NCBI GenBank assembly: GCA_029582155.1
Contig: CM055900.1
Location: forward strand, 47,752,236-47,816,235
Source of the DNA: Panopea generosa
Lineage: Eukaryota; Mollusca; Bivalvia; Adapedonta; Hiatellidae
Length of the DNA: 64,000 nt
Direction: 5' to 3'
Shown here: positions 25,901 through 37,387 of the stretch, piece by piece
Layout: the number at the start of each line of letters is the position of its first letter
Position numbering within the stretch: position 1 is the stretch's first letter
The notes under the pieces: model-generated
Told to the model about the DNA's origin: nothing
Seen by the model: the letters and a program-made list of their open reading frames with translations, nothing else
Database searches by the model: none
Translations under genes and position numbers: made by a program

Positions 25901-26650
25901 TAACGACTATAGAGTGTAAGGCTGGTATCATGGTATGGTGAGTGCAGAGGACATAGCTGGTAGTACAAGTACAGCTGGTACAGCTGTTAATATAGTTGGT
26001 ATTGGTGGTTGTAGAAGGTACGGCTGGTAATGCTGTTATCATGGTGGGTGTAGAGGGAACAGCATGTAGTGTAGTTGGTTTTGTGGTTATAGCGGGTACA
26101 GTTGATAGTGTAGTTGGTATTATGGGTATAGAAGTTATAGCTAGTTGTGTAAATGGCATGGAGGTTGTTTAGCACACAGCTGGTAGTATAGTTAGTATTG
26201 TGTGCGTAGAGGGGACAATGTGTGGTTGAGATTGTATAGTGGATACAGAGTGGACATAGGGTAGTGGCGTTGGTATGAAGAAGTAATGGATGCAGTGGGT
26301 AGTGAAATTAGTATAGAGAGTGTTGAAGGAACTGTTAGTAGCTTAGTGGTATAGTGAATGTAATGGGTAAAGTGGGTATTGATGCTGATATAAAGTGGAT
26401 AGTGTATAATAGAATTGTGTATGGTTGGTGTTTCCGGGCTCAGTGGTAGTGATGTTAGTATTATGGATGTAGATGGTACAGTATGTAGTTGATTTTGAAT
26501 GGAGGTATATGGTACAGTCGGACAGTAATGGGATACAGATGATACAGTACCTACGCAATGGAGTAATGTAGAGGGTGCATTGGAATTCATATAGTGAAAG
26601 TAGATTTCACTATCGCTAATGGCATTGGTTTGGTGGGTGTAATGGTTCAA
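22926..26650 (+). repeat. 39/42-bp minisatellite, 3.7 kb
   Basis: The core unit is 39 bases (GTAGTCGGTATGATGGGTGT followed by AGAGAGAACAGTTGGTAGT). A 42-base variant carries GTAATCGTTGGT. Units are very regular from about 23000 to 25400 and degrade towards 26650. Higher-order blocks recur, for example 24220-24420 against 24650-24860. Both unit lengths are multiples of three and lack stops, so the plus strand stays open for about 390 and 340 codons (VGMMGVERTVGSV units) and the minus strand for shorter Tyr/His/Thr-rich runs. There is no splice site, signal peptide or conserved start, so I treat it as satellite DNA, not a gene. Confidence 0.9.
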
Positions 26651-28480
26651 TTAACATCAAAATATACTATTCTTAAACATGACAATTAGTAATGATTATG
26701 CTGTTGGGCCAGATAGAATCTGCATATAATAAAATTGTACACAATATCAATTTCAAAACCCAAATTTTGTTAAACATCTTCTAGTTCTGCAAAAACTATG
26801 ATAAAACAGAATTGAACTTGAATGTTATTTTGTTTTTATCAACAAAGCAATGAGGTCAGTACTAACTGATTCATTTAGAAGAACTAGTGAAATTATTTAA
26901 ACATATATTTTTATCTTAAGAAAGAAATAACACTTTTAACTGTCAAAAAACTGAATATACATGTGTATATAACATGACCAGTCTGTTAAATTCAGTTATC
27001 TTACTCTTTGCTTTTGATCAAAAAAGGAGTTCTTGTGATACAGATTGAAAAGGTTATAATGACTATTGGAATTGATCAGATCAGTTCAGTACTGACATGA
27101 TTTTGATATAAAAGTTTCTGGCGTACAGATTATGTAATAAAGCAGTACAAATTGCAATAATTACAATTTGCATTTTATTAAATTTGATATTTACATAATT
27201 TAATACTTTCAAAACTGAAAAAAATTATGCTTTACAGTGTTAATGACATAGGTTAATTAATTATTAACACGAGAACTGTCATAATTATTTATAGGCTAAA
27301 ACATAAATAGCAGAGCTTAATATACTTTTGTATAAGTTTTCTTTTTTCTCCAATACTTCTATAATTTTGTGTTAATTTTTAATGGACTATAATCGTGTAT
27401 AAGGGTAATTTAGCCGATGGATCACGGATAATTGTCAACAAGTGAACGAACATAACAGAAAACTAACATAACTGTTCAAAAGTTTTCAATTGTGTGTACA
27501 CATTACAAAGTACCATAAGTCGTTTCGTTAAGACGGATTTCACCCTTGCTTTATTTTGATGAAAAAATACTACCATGTCAAAATCTAGTTCGTTCTTTGT
27601 TTCCATTCAATTATTGACCTAATAACCGACTTCTGCATGGAACCTATACCTAATAAACAATAAGTAAATCCAATGTTCAATCATTGTTTGTGACAGTTGC
27701 CTGTGCATATATATGAAGTTAACTTTCATTCAATCGCCAGGTGCGTGCACGGATAATTGCGAAGCATTTTTAGATATGCCCTTGGAGATAAATGTTAATG
27801 TTCGTGTCCCGCAATAAACTGTTTTGATTAGTGTTATCAACTCTTTGGTATACGCGCACTATTTAATGTGCATAACAACTAGAGAAAATCTCAATTTACA
27901 TTTTCACTGAAAACTCACTCTATAAATGATAATTATTTTCTACATGATGTACACGTATATGCGAAATAAAAATACTCCTACTGATGTTTATACATTGGAA
28001 AGGGGCATAACTCTCATAGACTGTACGTTTTTACTTCTGGAATGTTGTTGTTCTGGCAGGGAAGTGCCTCTCATATCGTGAGAAAACTATAAACCGGATA
28101 TTCGCACGATCCTAAATTGCGATATGTCAATCAAGTGTGGAAAACGCCAGCCTATTAAATCTTTACGGATGTGTATGCATGTGGCAGATATTTTTTGCGT
28201 CTAACTCATGAAAACAAAAAAATTGGTGCTACAGATAAACATTATGTTAGGGAAAGTGAATATAAATCTTTGCTTGACAGTAATCAAAGCTGATGATACA
28301 TTTTTCGTGTAAGTGATTGACTTTTACCACACTACTTGGATTGGACAATTTCAGGACACAACTTAACATAATGATACATCTAACATTTTTTTCTTTTTTT
28401 AAAGGGGGTTTATTGACATCTTACTCTCAATTCCCTGTTCTAAATACACACGCCCAGCATGAAGATGTACTTATAACTTA
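26650..28480. other. AT-rich stretch without a recognised gene
   Basis: Nothing beyond short chance frames. There is no tandem repeat and no SINE head. Confidence 0.4.
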
Positions 28481-28849
28481 AAGATTTGTTTTTGTTTACA
28501 TTCGCCATTTTCAACAAACCGCTTTCGGGTTTCCGATCAATCATCGGATAACATCGTAAAAACTCGTTCCCGATCTCGTTTCGGAGGTAAACAACCGGTG
28601 ACCTCATTCAGCAAAACAATTGCGCAATAGCAATGTATTGGTAAGTAAGCCTGATTTACTTCAATATTTGTTTTTATTGTACACGAAAGCCAAGAAAAAG
28701 ACATTGGAAATAGTGAACGTGAATGTATGTAATATGTCACCAGTAAATATCGCGTTTATTGTCCAGAAATGTTTTGAAATGAAACGATTTGTGGGTGGAT
28801 ACAGACTAGTGCATATCAAAGCACGTTATCGAATGATTTGATTTTTAAT

Positions 28850-28934
28850 TGTCCTCTAGTCTCACCCGTATTACGGCGAATAAATGAAACAAGGTACAAA
28901 CTTTTGTGTTGTATTAACAAGAGATTCTGTTTAT

Positions 28935-28966
<32 letters not shown>
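28850..28966 (+). mobile_element. Poly-A-tailed 3' end of a retroelement
   Basis: A run of 30 A at 28937-28966 is preceded by CACCCGTATTACGGCGAATAAATGAAAC. A similar segment (TATTACGGGGTGATTAAATGAATCAC followed by poly-A) occurs at 59290-59375. Two independent copies ending in poly-A suggest a LINE- or SINE-type element with a short retained 3' end. No coding part was recognised. Confidence 0.5.
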
Positions 28967-28969
<3 letters not shown>

Positions 28970-29249
28970 CTCATAATCATTAGTATTTGAAGCGCATGAA
29001 AGGAAACAAGACAAAAGACAACATTTCAATGGTAGTGGTTGTATTAAATGGAACTTTCATGAAAACCAGGTTTTTCCATTTGCAATATATTTGTGTGATA
29101 AGTATTAAGCCAAGATTATCTTGCAGTCCTTTGTTACATAATAAGACTTTAGACATTTGTACTCACAACCTCTGGAATGACCTACAGATGCATCCTATAT
29201 TGCAATCAATGATCATACATCACGGCCAAACATCAATTATTCTATTAAT

Positions 29250-29570
29250 CTGACATCATAGTTAATGATAGAAAATCCCACATCTTGCTCAATGGTCAAT
29301 AATCCTACATCAGGATCAATAATCCCACATCTCGGTCAGTGGTAAATAATCACATATCAGGATCAATAATTCTACATCACGGTCAATGATCAATAATTCT
29401 AAATCACATCAATCATCAATAATCCCACAAAACGGTAAATGATAAACAATCCTACATCATGATCAATAATCCTACAAAACGGTCAATGATAAACAATACT
29501 ATGTCACGATCAATAATCCTACATCATGATCAATCAATAATCCCACACCACAATCAATAACAAGACATCA
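29250..29570 (+). repeat. TCAATAATCC-type minisatellite
   Basis: Irregular tandem units are built from (A)TCAATAATCC(C/T)ACATCA and CGGTCAATGATCAATAAT. The period varies between about 20 and 40 bases, with substitutions throughout. The array directly abuts the next one. Confidence 0.75.
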
Positions 29571-29571
29571 C

Positions 29572-30470
29572 AAGCTGTTAATAAAGCAATACTTATATGC
29601 AAGCTTGATGTATTGGAAAAGAAATTTTCGGCCAATTCTAAAAATTAGATTGGGAATTGAAATAAAATCTATTGCAAGCTGTATTGCAAAATACAAAAAG
29701 CTGTATTGCAGTAGACAAAACTGTATTGAAATGCAACCTATTGCATATTGTGTTGCAATAGATAAAACTGTGTTGTAATACAATCTATTGTAAGCTGTAT
29801 TGCAATAGAAAAAACCGTGATGTAAAGCAACCTGTTGCAAGCTGTATTGCAAAAGACAAAACTTTGATGTAATGCAGCATGTTGCATACTGTTTTACAAG
29901 AAATATTTGGCCAATTCTAAAAATTAGATTGGGAATTGAAATAAAATCTATTGCAAGCTGTATTGCAAAATACAAAAAGCTGTATTGCAGTAGACAAAAC
30001 TGTATTGAAATGCAACCTATTGCATATTGTGTTGCAATAGATAAAACTGTGTTGTAATGCAATCTATTGTAAGCTGTATTGCAATAGAAAAAAACGTGAT
30101 GTAAAGCAACCTGTTGCAAGCTGTATTGCAATAGACAAAACTTTGATGTAATGCAGCATGTTGCATATTGTTTTACAATAAATTGTGATATAATGTCATG
30201 TGTTAAAATCTGTATTGCAATAAACAAAACTGTGTTGTAATGCAACCTGTTGCATGCTGTATTTCAATAGACAAAACTGCGATGTAATACAATGTGTAGC
30301 ATGCTGTATTGCAATAGACACAACTGTGTTGTAATACAATATGTTGCAAGCTGTATTGCAATAGACAAAACTGTGATGTAATGTAACATGTTGCATGCTT
30401 TATTGCAATAGACAAAACTGTGTTGTAATACAATATGTTTCAAGTTGTATTGCAATAAATATTACTCTGC
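29572..30470 (+). repeat. About 47-bp minisatellite with a 279-bp higher-order duplication
   Basis: The units resemble TGCAAGCTGTATTGCAATAG, then ACAAAACTGTG(T/A)TGTAATGCAACCTGT, with internal dyad symmetry around TTGCAA/TTGTAATGCAA. A block of about 279 bases starting GGCCAATTCTAAAAATTAG at 29630 is repeated almost exactly from 29909. This creates a 225-codon open stretch on the minus strand that is repeat read-through, not a gene. Confidence 0.85.
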
Positions 30471-30654
30471 TCCCACATTGGGTCACATAAATCTTTGCTA
30501 ATCGTTTTATTTGTGCAATAGAGCATCATCTGTTACATTTTTTTTTGCAATCTTTCTCTGATTTCACAGGATCTATTCCAGTCTAAACATCTTCCTGAAT
30601 ATCAACATTTTTACCACCATCGACAAATAATATGATACAACATATACTATCCTG

Positions 30655-30925
30655 TATAAGAATTAATCTGACTATCAATCCAGGGGCAGTTCGAATCACC
30701 ACCAGGCCACATTATCCGAGATGTTTGATATTCGACATTGTGTTTCATCATTCGTCTCTCACCGTTGATTCAAATGGGAAAGTTATCAGTTACTTGCACA
30801 GACGAGGATGTGATCGAGTACTTGCTACCTTCCAGGACTCAAGGAAACAGCGATTAGGTTAACTAACTTCAGTTAGCCCACCCCCACCGGCATAAAAATG
30901 GCGCTAAATATCCAAACAATCAATA
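30655..30925 (+). mobile_element. tRNA-derived SINE, family A copy
   Basis: The second half of the tRNA-like head is followed by the body landmarks GATATTCGACATTGTGTTTC, CTCACCGTTGATTCAA(A/G)TGGGAAAG and GGCATAAAAATGGCGCTAAATAT. The copy ends with CAATCAAT. Compared with 38946-39187 it is diverged but nearly full length in the body. Confidence 0.75.
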
Positions 30926-30929
30926 TAAG

Positions 30930-32470
30930 CATTGTAAGAGACAATGTTCACGTCCACTATACAAAATATAACAAAGCATTATCTTAAAGAAATGTCCAGA
31001 CGTGTTGTTAAATGTTGTTATTACACAATAGACCTTGTTCATATGGATTATTCAAAACATGTAAGAGAAACCAAAAATGTAGTGGTATTAGTACTGAAAA
31101 TTGGATGACCACATACTTTACTATTTTTGTAAATTCGATTTTTATCTTTTTATCTAAGAATAAGTTTCAATGGTACCAGTTAAATACCAACCTACCTTGC
31201 CATTTATGTACCGGGAGACCCCTTGTCAGTTTCTGGTATTATATTCTATTCCTGATATGGTTCTCTCACTATAAAAGAAAACGGTTTAAATATAATAAAG
31301 ACAAAATAACGCAATAAAAGGGTACTAAAGAACTACTTAGAATTAATAGAATGATGTAAATAAAAATCCATTTCTGTTAAGTTTATCATAATATGAAAGA
31401 GGATCTCTGAAATTGATGGATGTAGGACGAAGCACACCACTGCTTTAGAGTACCACTACCCAAGCGTACCATTTCAGGATGAAGAGTATCATATGTAAAA
31501 TATATAGTGTATATAATTATTAACAGATCTGCACAATCTTTAATAATGTGCTAATTACACATATAAACTTAACTGATTTATTCAATATGATAGAATAAAC
31601 TTGTGAAAACAAATAGTTATAGCATGTATATCGAAACTGATTTGAGCAATTAGATGAAATAAAATTGTGAAAAAAATGTATAATACTGGTTATACATATT
31701 ACCATGAGTCTTAATTGTTATCAACCATGTAAATTATGACATAAGTAATAAACAGTAATAAAGTTAGTATATTGTCCAGAATAATCCTTCTGAAAGTTAT
31801 ATCTGGTTAATATACATTTGAAAATAATAAACTCATAACAAAAACAGTGGTTATTTATTGGATGCAGTGATTTTTTCTTTGTATGTATATACATTACAAC
31901 GAACCGGCCAATTTAGACGGATAGAAATGGTGTCATCAGGAAAAATACTGGTACTGGACTAAACTTGCAAATAGTAGTATCATGTATGAAAAAAATAATT
32001 AAAGATTCATATCAACATAAATAGTACCGATTCTAGTTTTGCAAGAAAGAGGACACAAACATGTTCACCCATTCCTAAGATATCTTACAGATGTACTGTG
32101 CACCCATTCATTTTAATTTTCACACTGTCCCCAGATAATAAATAATAAATAAGTCTAAATGTGTGAGATAATGTTATTATTATACTGTAATATGTATACC
32201 GGAGTAGTATGGTTATATGGGATAATACGGTATCAGGATATCTCGACCCCTCGAAAGTCGACTCCTGATTTTGAAGACATTTCGACCCCTTTACATTTCA
32301 TGATGTTCATTGTTCTATAAATACAACATTTCTTGGTTTTTTTGGCTGTTTTTTTAGATCACACAATGAATCATTATTTTATTTCATTGTAAATCAAGTT
32401 TACAGTTGGTTTAAATAATGATATGTATTCATACTGGTTTGAAATTGCGATCGTTAAACCAGTTCAACGA
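30930..32470. other. AT-rich stretch without a recognised gene
   Basis: No family resemblance in any frame. A small CGACCCCT repeat pair near 32245-32290 is the only local structure noticed. Confidence 0.35.
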
Positions 32471-32478
32471 TAGTTTAC

Positions 32479-32860
32479 ATGTACAGCCGAAGTCTCGCTA
32501 AATCCCTGATGGTTACACCTCCTAATTCATTCCTCAAACCGTTCAATCTATTCATTTCAATGCCAATATTTATCGTTGATCGATTGCTGTTACGACTTTT
32601 CTGTTGTTTTCTCTCTTTTTTCAATGCTTTACGATGTTTTCAGACGACCAACCCTCTCAGCAATACGTCGCCATTCGTTATTTTTCTATCAAGTGACAGG
32701 CGTATGCGCGAATATTTTCGAACATCTTCGGAAACACGAGACTTTGTTCGGGGAGTTTATGGAGTTCAATGTAAACATTGCGCAATACTTGATTGCGGTA
32801 CGTATTTCAGTTTTTGCCGATATTTAATTACTGTTACTTTGATAACTCCTAAGTAAATCA
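32479..32860 (-). pseudogene. Degenerate minus-strand coding remnant, family unknown
   Basis: Base composition here is more balanced than in the flanks. On the minus strand a basic segment (KHRKALKKERKQQKSRNSNR) leads into INIGIEMNRLNGLRNELGG and RDLARLRLYM. An N-IG...W/L..L...LG pattern of this kind is one I associate with multicopy mobile-element-linked nuclear proteins. An ATGGCG start-like site lies upstream in another frame. Stops separate the pieces. It could equally be chance coding-like sequence. Confidence 0.3.
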
Positions 32861-32959
32861 AGGTTATAGGTCGAAACATAATCTCTTGCACACTGCATAC
32901 AGGAAAAGTCTCGATTAACAGTGTGTATGTGTAACTTGTCAATATAATCTCTTTAAACA

Positions 32960-33846
32960 AACGGATTCAAACTTAATGAGGTTGCAGTCCTAAAACATGA
33001 TTATCATGAGCTCTGAGCAAAGTAGTTATATTGAAATTGTAGATACAGATATACATTTTTATACAGGTATAGAGTATTATTTCCTAAACATAAACTCTAT
33101 GGCATCTACACATTATCTCTTAGAGAATGTATAAGTTATCAAAAGAAATTGAATATATTTTAATACAAATACAAAATTAATTGATCAAAATAATAAATAA
33201 AGCACTTTAAATATTTATCATAAGAGAGGAAACAATGGTAACGTAATTCACAAGCCACGATAAAGTGTGTATAAGAAATATGGTGGTATGGTTTGACTTA
33301 TTAATTGTATTAATGATTATTAGATGTATACACTTCAGTTTGTGACGTTACATCTGTTCTGAAAATAATTGTTAAACAGATTCCCAGCTTTAACTCTTCT
33401 CTTCATTGATGCTAAATACAAAACAATACAAATCTATGTGACGTTTTTCTCCATCACAACGGTGCCTATATGGGACAATAAAATGTACTTAATATGTTCT
33501 ATCTTATGTCACTATGTCACTCAAGAATCATCCACAGACATATGTACAAGTTATATCATGATATACTGCAAAATCATAATCTATAATGACGTTGCGATTA
33601 TTGTATTTATAAATAGCGAAACATCAAGAAAGTAGTCACGTGTCAAGTGATTAATACAACACGGAAACGGACAGAATACAACACGAAAAAAAGCTTAGAA
33701 TAACTTTAGGTTGTGACAAGTTCGAATGTTTAAGCTTTTAGCTGAAGATAGTTTTGACAAAGTAACCTTGACTTTGTTTTCAAATAGCCAAACAGAAACA
33801 ATCACAAGGATTTGAGAAACAGAAAGAAGCCCAGAAAAAAAAAGCC
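32960..33846. other. AT-rich stretch without a recognised gene
   Basis: Nothing recognised before the TTAA-flanked transposon that starts at 33851. Confidence 0.4.
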
Positions 33847-33999
33847 TTAAAGGGGAACGCAACCCTGTATATAAAACAGGATAATATGAATAGCTATGAG
33901 TTCAGCTTTCTATTAAAAGTATTATTATGCCTAAATTCGAGTCTATAAAGATATATCAGCTCGTTTTGTAACGGTTATTTTCGCACATCGACTTTGTGG

Positions 34000-34060
34000 T
34001 GGAAGTCGCCATATTGGATACCTGCGTGACGTCATAACTGCACTTCCGGTTTAAAACATA
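34000..34060 (+). promoter_or_regulatory. Promoter-like block in the left transposon end
   Basis: Within about 60 bases are GTCGCCATATTGG (YY1-like GCCAT core), TGACGTCA (a perfect CRE palindrome at about 34028) and ACTTCCGG (ETS-like). They lie about 100 bases upstream of the ATG at 34137, where a core promoter for the element's gene would sit. The same block occurs inverted at the other end. Function is inferred from motif content only. Confidence 0.45.
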
Positions 34061-34136
34061 ATTGATTTATACGCTACAGCAGATATAGAAACGTGCAATT
34101 ATAGTCACCGGCAAAGGTACTCGCAAAAATAATAAA

Positions 34137-34448
34137 ATGAATTTTAGTAACGGAGAAGGACCTGTGGCCTACAACTTTGAACCAGAATTTTCAAAAGCAG
34201 AGTTAAATGAATTAGAAAACGAGTGAAATAGTGAGACGGCACAGTTGTTCACACATGTGAAAGATTTTTGCAGCTGCGGAAACTGTGTAATGCTGCTTTC
34301 GTCTGACGAAAATACGTGCTGCAGATGCAATGACCATACTATTGGAAATTTAGTAGATTTAGAATGTATCACAGAAATAATACAGCAATGTTTTATGAAG
34401 GTTTCACCCAAAAAGATGATAACTGTTAAACAGTCACACCGATCATGA
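34137..34448 (+). pseudogene. Transposon ORF with a P2X7-C-terminal-like Cys domain
   Basis: The frame opens MNFSNGEGPVAYNFEPEFSK and, after one in-frame stop, continues as FCSCGNCVMLLSSDENTCCRC, then LECITEIIQQCF. The order FEPE, then CxCGxC, then CCxC, then CIT matches the zinc-binding C-terminal domain first named from the P2X7 receptor. That domain is also found in many multicopy invertebrate proteins. The expected second half of the domain (further Trp/Arg-rich helices) is not in frame after 34448. Being inside a TTAA-flanked element, it is more likely element-encoded than a host receptor. No membrane segments are present. Confidence 0.55.
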
Positions 34449-35607
34449 ACCAGAGATCAAACCCGAAACCCATCAATCACGACTCTGACATCTTATCATG
34501 TAGCCTGACATTGATGATTGAATTTTTCAAAATAGTAAAATTACCCATAGCTTGATAAAAATTTAATTATTGCCGTCAGTGTTGATGTAGATCCAGGCGA
34601 GCCTGCACATTCATACTGTACTATCAGGGTATATACTGTTTGCTACTCAGTCAATACATTATAAAAAAAACAAAACCTATTTAGACCAGGAATCGAATTT
34701 AAGGGAAAATGTTTTGTTACATATATTTACCTGTCTAAGAGAGAATAAAGAAAAATAATATTATATCTCTTTTCTTATCGTGTTTAGCTGGTGCGGCCAT
34801 TGTTTCGTACTGAGAAATGGCTGATAATTTTTTTATTTCATACCCATTTTGGTAAATTTACATGAAGCATGAATGAGTTTTTTTTGTGTTTTTTTTTGTT
34901 GTTTCACATAACTGGCACTGTCTTTTGGTTATTCAAATGGTGTTACTACCCAATTTGATATATGGTGATTATCTATTCCACCAGTTCCCTGAACATGTAT
35001 GAATAATGTTCCTTATAGGGAGTGTCATATGGAATATAATGTCTACAGGCATATTGCACAAAGTGTATGTTACTGTCCAGCTACTGGCACCCTGCTGAGC
35101 TTTCATAATTCACCAACACCACATTCACACCATGTGGTAATGAGAAATACCCTGCCACAGTGTGCATATTGTACCCTAATAAGCGTAATCACCCCAGGTT
35201 TAATGACCCCAGGGTTTATGACAGGATGTTATATCACATAGTATTATGCCTTACTACCGATTAAAACATTTTCAGTTAATTAGGGTTTCAATATCAATGC
35301 AAACTTACAAGTAATAAAATTATGTTATATGATTTTATGAATATTTTTCATAAATTGTATACCAGAACACTTTTTTAACAGTAAAAAAAAAAATTTCATG
35401 AATTTTTGAATAAATAAAGGAACAAAGGTTTTACTTTATCTTTTTTCATTACGAAGTAGAGGTAGTTCAAATGTCTATTCACGAATAATGACCTTGTTGA
35501 CTGTGAAAAAGCCATATATCAATAAACTAAATTGCCTATTAATTATAAAATTAATAAAATGATTTTATGACCAATTAAATGTTGACTGAATATTAAGCAT
35601 CATTTTT

Positions 35608-35862
35608 TGCCATCGAGGGCTTACTGTACAGATGTTCAGTTAACCTAACCACTGTTTCCTGAAAAGTTAACCAGTACTCGAGCACACCCAACAACCGCAA
35701 GTAACTGATAATTTTCCCACTCGAATCAGCAGTGAGAGACAAATGATATTGAGACACAATTTTGTATGTCAATCATCACAGAGACTGTCGCCGGGTGGGG
35801 ATTCAAACTCGAGACACCTGGATTGATTGTTAGACACTTAACTGACTGAGCTAATCGGGCCT
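35608..35862 (-). mobile_element. tRNA-derived SINE, family A copy, nested in the transposon
   Basis: The minus strand reads GGCCCGATTAGCTCAGTCAG, then GAGTTTGAATCCCC (B-box), then the body with GATTGACATACAAAATTGTG, CGAGTGGGAAAA and GGTTAACTTTTCAGGA. This is the most complete head-plus-body copy in the window. It inserted after the transposon did. Confidence 0.8.
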
Positions 35863-36587
35863 GTCACAATTAATTAGCCTTAATTTGTATTTTAATAATA
35901 ACTTTTAGATACCATGTCGTTTTCACACCTTATGTTTTGGCATTAACCTCTTGTTTTTATTGTTAATTGGTTTATTACACCTGTTCAAACAGCCTGCAAT
36001 TATAAGATTGTGAAAGTTTGCTATATCAATTTCGCAATATTTTGGAAGAGTATATAAAATTACAAATTAAATTTCAGAAATCAGTTGAGCTATATGTTAT
36101 TAGCACATTTTTAAGAGCTTCCCACTGGATAATATACACTTAGTCTATATGTATGTCGCATATGGTCATCTTCGTACTGAAATCATCAGAAATTGCAGCT
36201 TGGATAGTAGTACGCCAAGGCATTGGTACGCTTCATTCTGCAATCTTAAGTCCTACCCCAAAGTATAAAGGCGTTTTGCGCGTGATGTCACCAGAAGCTT
36301 GACACTGAGGCAATGTGAAATCACATATTAGGAAAACAAAAAACAATGCTGCCCACAAAACATATCGCATTACTCCACCCACTTATTCCGCTGGAGAAAA
36401 CAATGTTTAATGGGTTAAGTCCTTCAATTCAGAATCGTTTTCGCGTTTAATTGTCTACCTTCGATGTTCACTAATGCACTGTATATCTGTATATAAACTG
36501 ATTACGTATATTAGTGTATATACATAAGAGTTTCAGTAGAGAGCAGTCACTAACGACACAATACAATTTGCGCGATAACTAGAACGG

Positions 36588-36655
36588 AAGTGCAGTTATG
36601 ACGTCACCGAATACCTCCATCACAAAAGAGCTACAAAATGGCGGCGCCCATAGCA
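36588..36655 (-). promoter_or_regulatory. Promoter-like block in the right transposon end
   Basis: The reverse complement holds GCGCCGCCATTTTG (YY1-like), GGTGACGTCATAACTGCACT with the same perfect CRE, and ACTTCCG (ETS-like). Order and spacing match the left block. Between them the two ends form a divergent-to-inward pair of promoter-like sequences. Confidence 0.45.
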
Positions 36656-36999
36656 TTTAGGAAACGCTTGAAATCATGATATTTAATGTCATTTTTCTCA
36701 TTTGATAAATTTCGTACAATTAAAATTTGTTGATTTTTGTGTTATTTACATGTCTATTTAACGATAAATAGCCATTTATATTCTGACGTGCGGTACCCTT
36801 TAAGCAAACGATACATTAATATTTTGATGATATTTGTTATATAAACAAAACCCAATTGTTTGTTTAAATAGCCTTACTAGCATAGCACTTGAAATGTACT
36901 AGTATTAAAGGCGCACTTGTATGTTGTACACTGCGTAGTCGACGAATGAGTTGAATGCCTGTAACATAATTCTACCTAAATAGTACATTTGTGTTTACA

Positions 37000-37387
37000 A
37001 TGAATTTCAGGACTTTATTTGTGGTCTCGATCATTTTGTCAACATCTCATGCAAGGAGTGTGGCAGAACCAGAGTGTTCTAGATATGACTATGACGAAAA
37101 GGTGTTTCACAAATTAGTACGCCTTGAGCATCAGATGGAACTATCCAATAATCAAAGGAAAATTTGGGAACATGATATGACCAAAAGGGAGGAAAACATG
37201 AAAATTATGATACAGGAAATGAAGACGTTAAAGGAAATGAACACAAAAATCTTACAGGAAACGTTGCTAGAACAGAAGGAACAAATTAAAACAACCATAA
37301 CAGAGTTTCACAAACAGGTCACTCGAATGTCAGAGGACCTCCATAACGAACAAACAAAGATGAATATGACTATGTTAAAGTACAAAG
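37000..37387 (+). CDS. C1q gene 2, exon 1 (signal peptide and coiled coil)
   Basis: 388 coding bases ending at AAAG|GTAAGA in phase 1, identical in length to exon 1 of gene 1. No insertion or deletion has been fixed between the paralogues in this exon. Confidence 0.92.

Larger units (their letters stand above)
33851..36799 (+). mobile_element. Kolobok-like DNA transposon, TTAA target duplications
   Basis: Both ends abut TTAA (33847-33850 and 36800-36803). The termini are inverted repeats: left AGGGGAACGCAAC, right (reverse complement) AGGGTACCGCACG. TTAA target sites with AGGG-type termini fit the Kolobok superfamily, with piggyBac as the alternative. Homology between the two ends extends inward for about 200 bases to a shared GTGACGTCATAACTGCACTTCCG block (split here only for description). 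An ORF with a Cys-rich domain starts at 34137. The middle and 3' parts are degenerate and hold a SINE at 35608-35862. No intact transposase was found, so the copy is probably immobile. A fragment of another dispersed repeat may lie near 34560-34650. Confidence 0.65.

Noticed and set aside
29568-30245. 225-codon minus-strand frame
   Set aside because: It lies wholly inside the 47-bp/279-bp tandem repeat and has no family resemblance.
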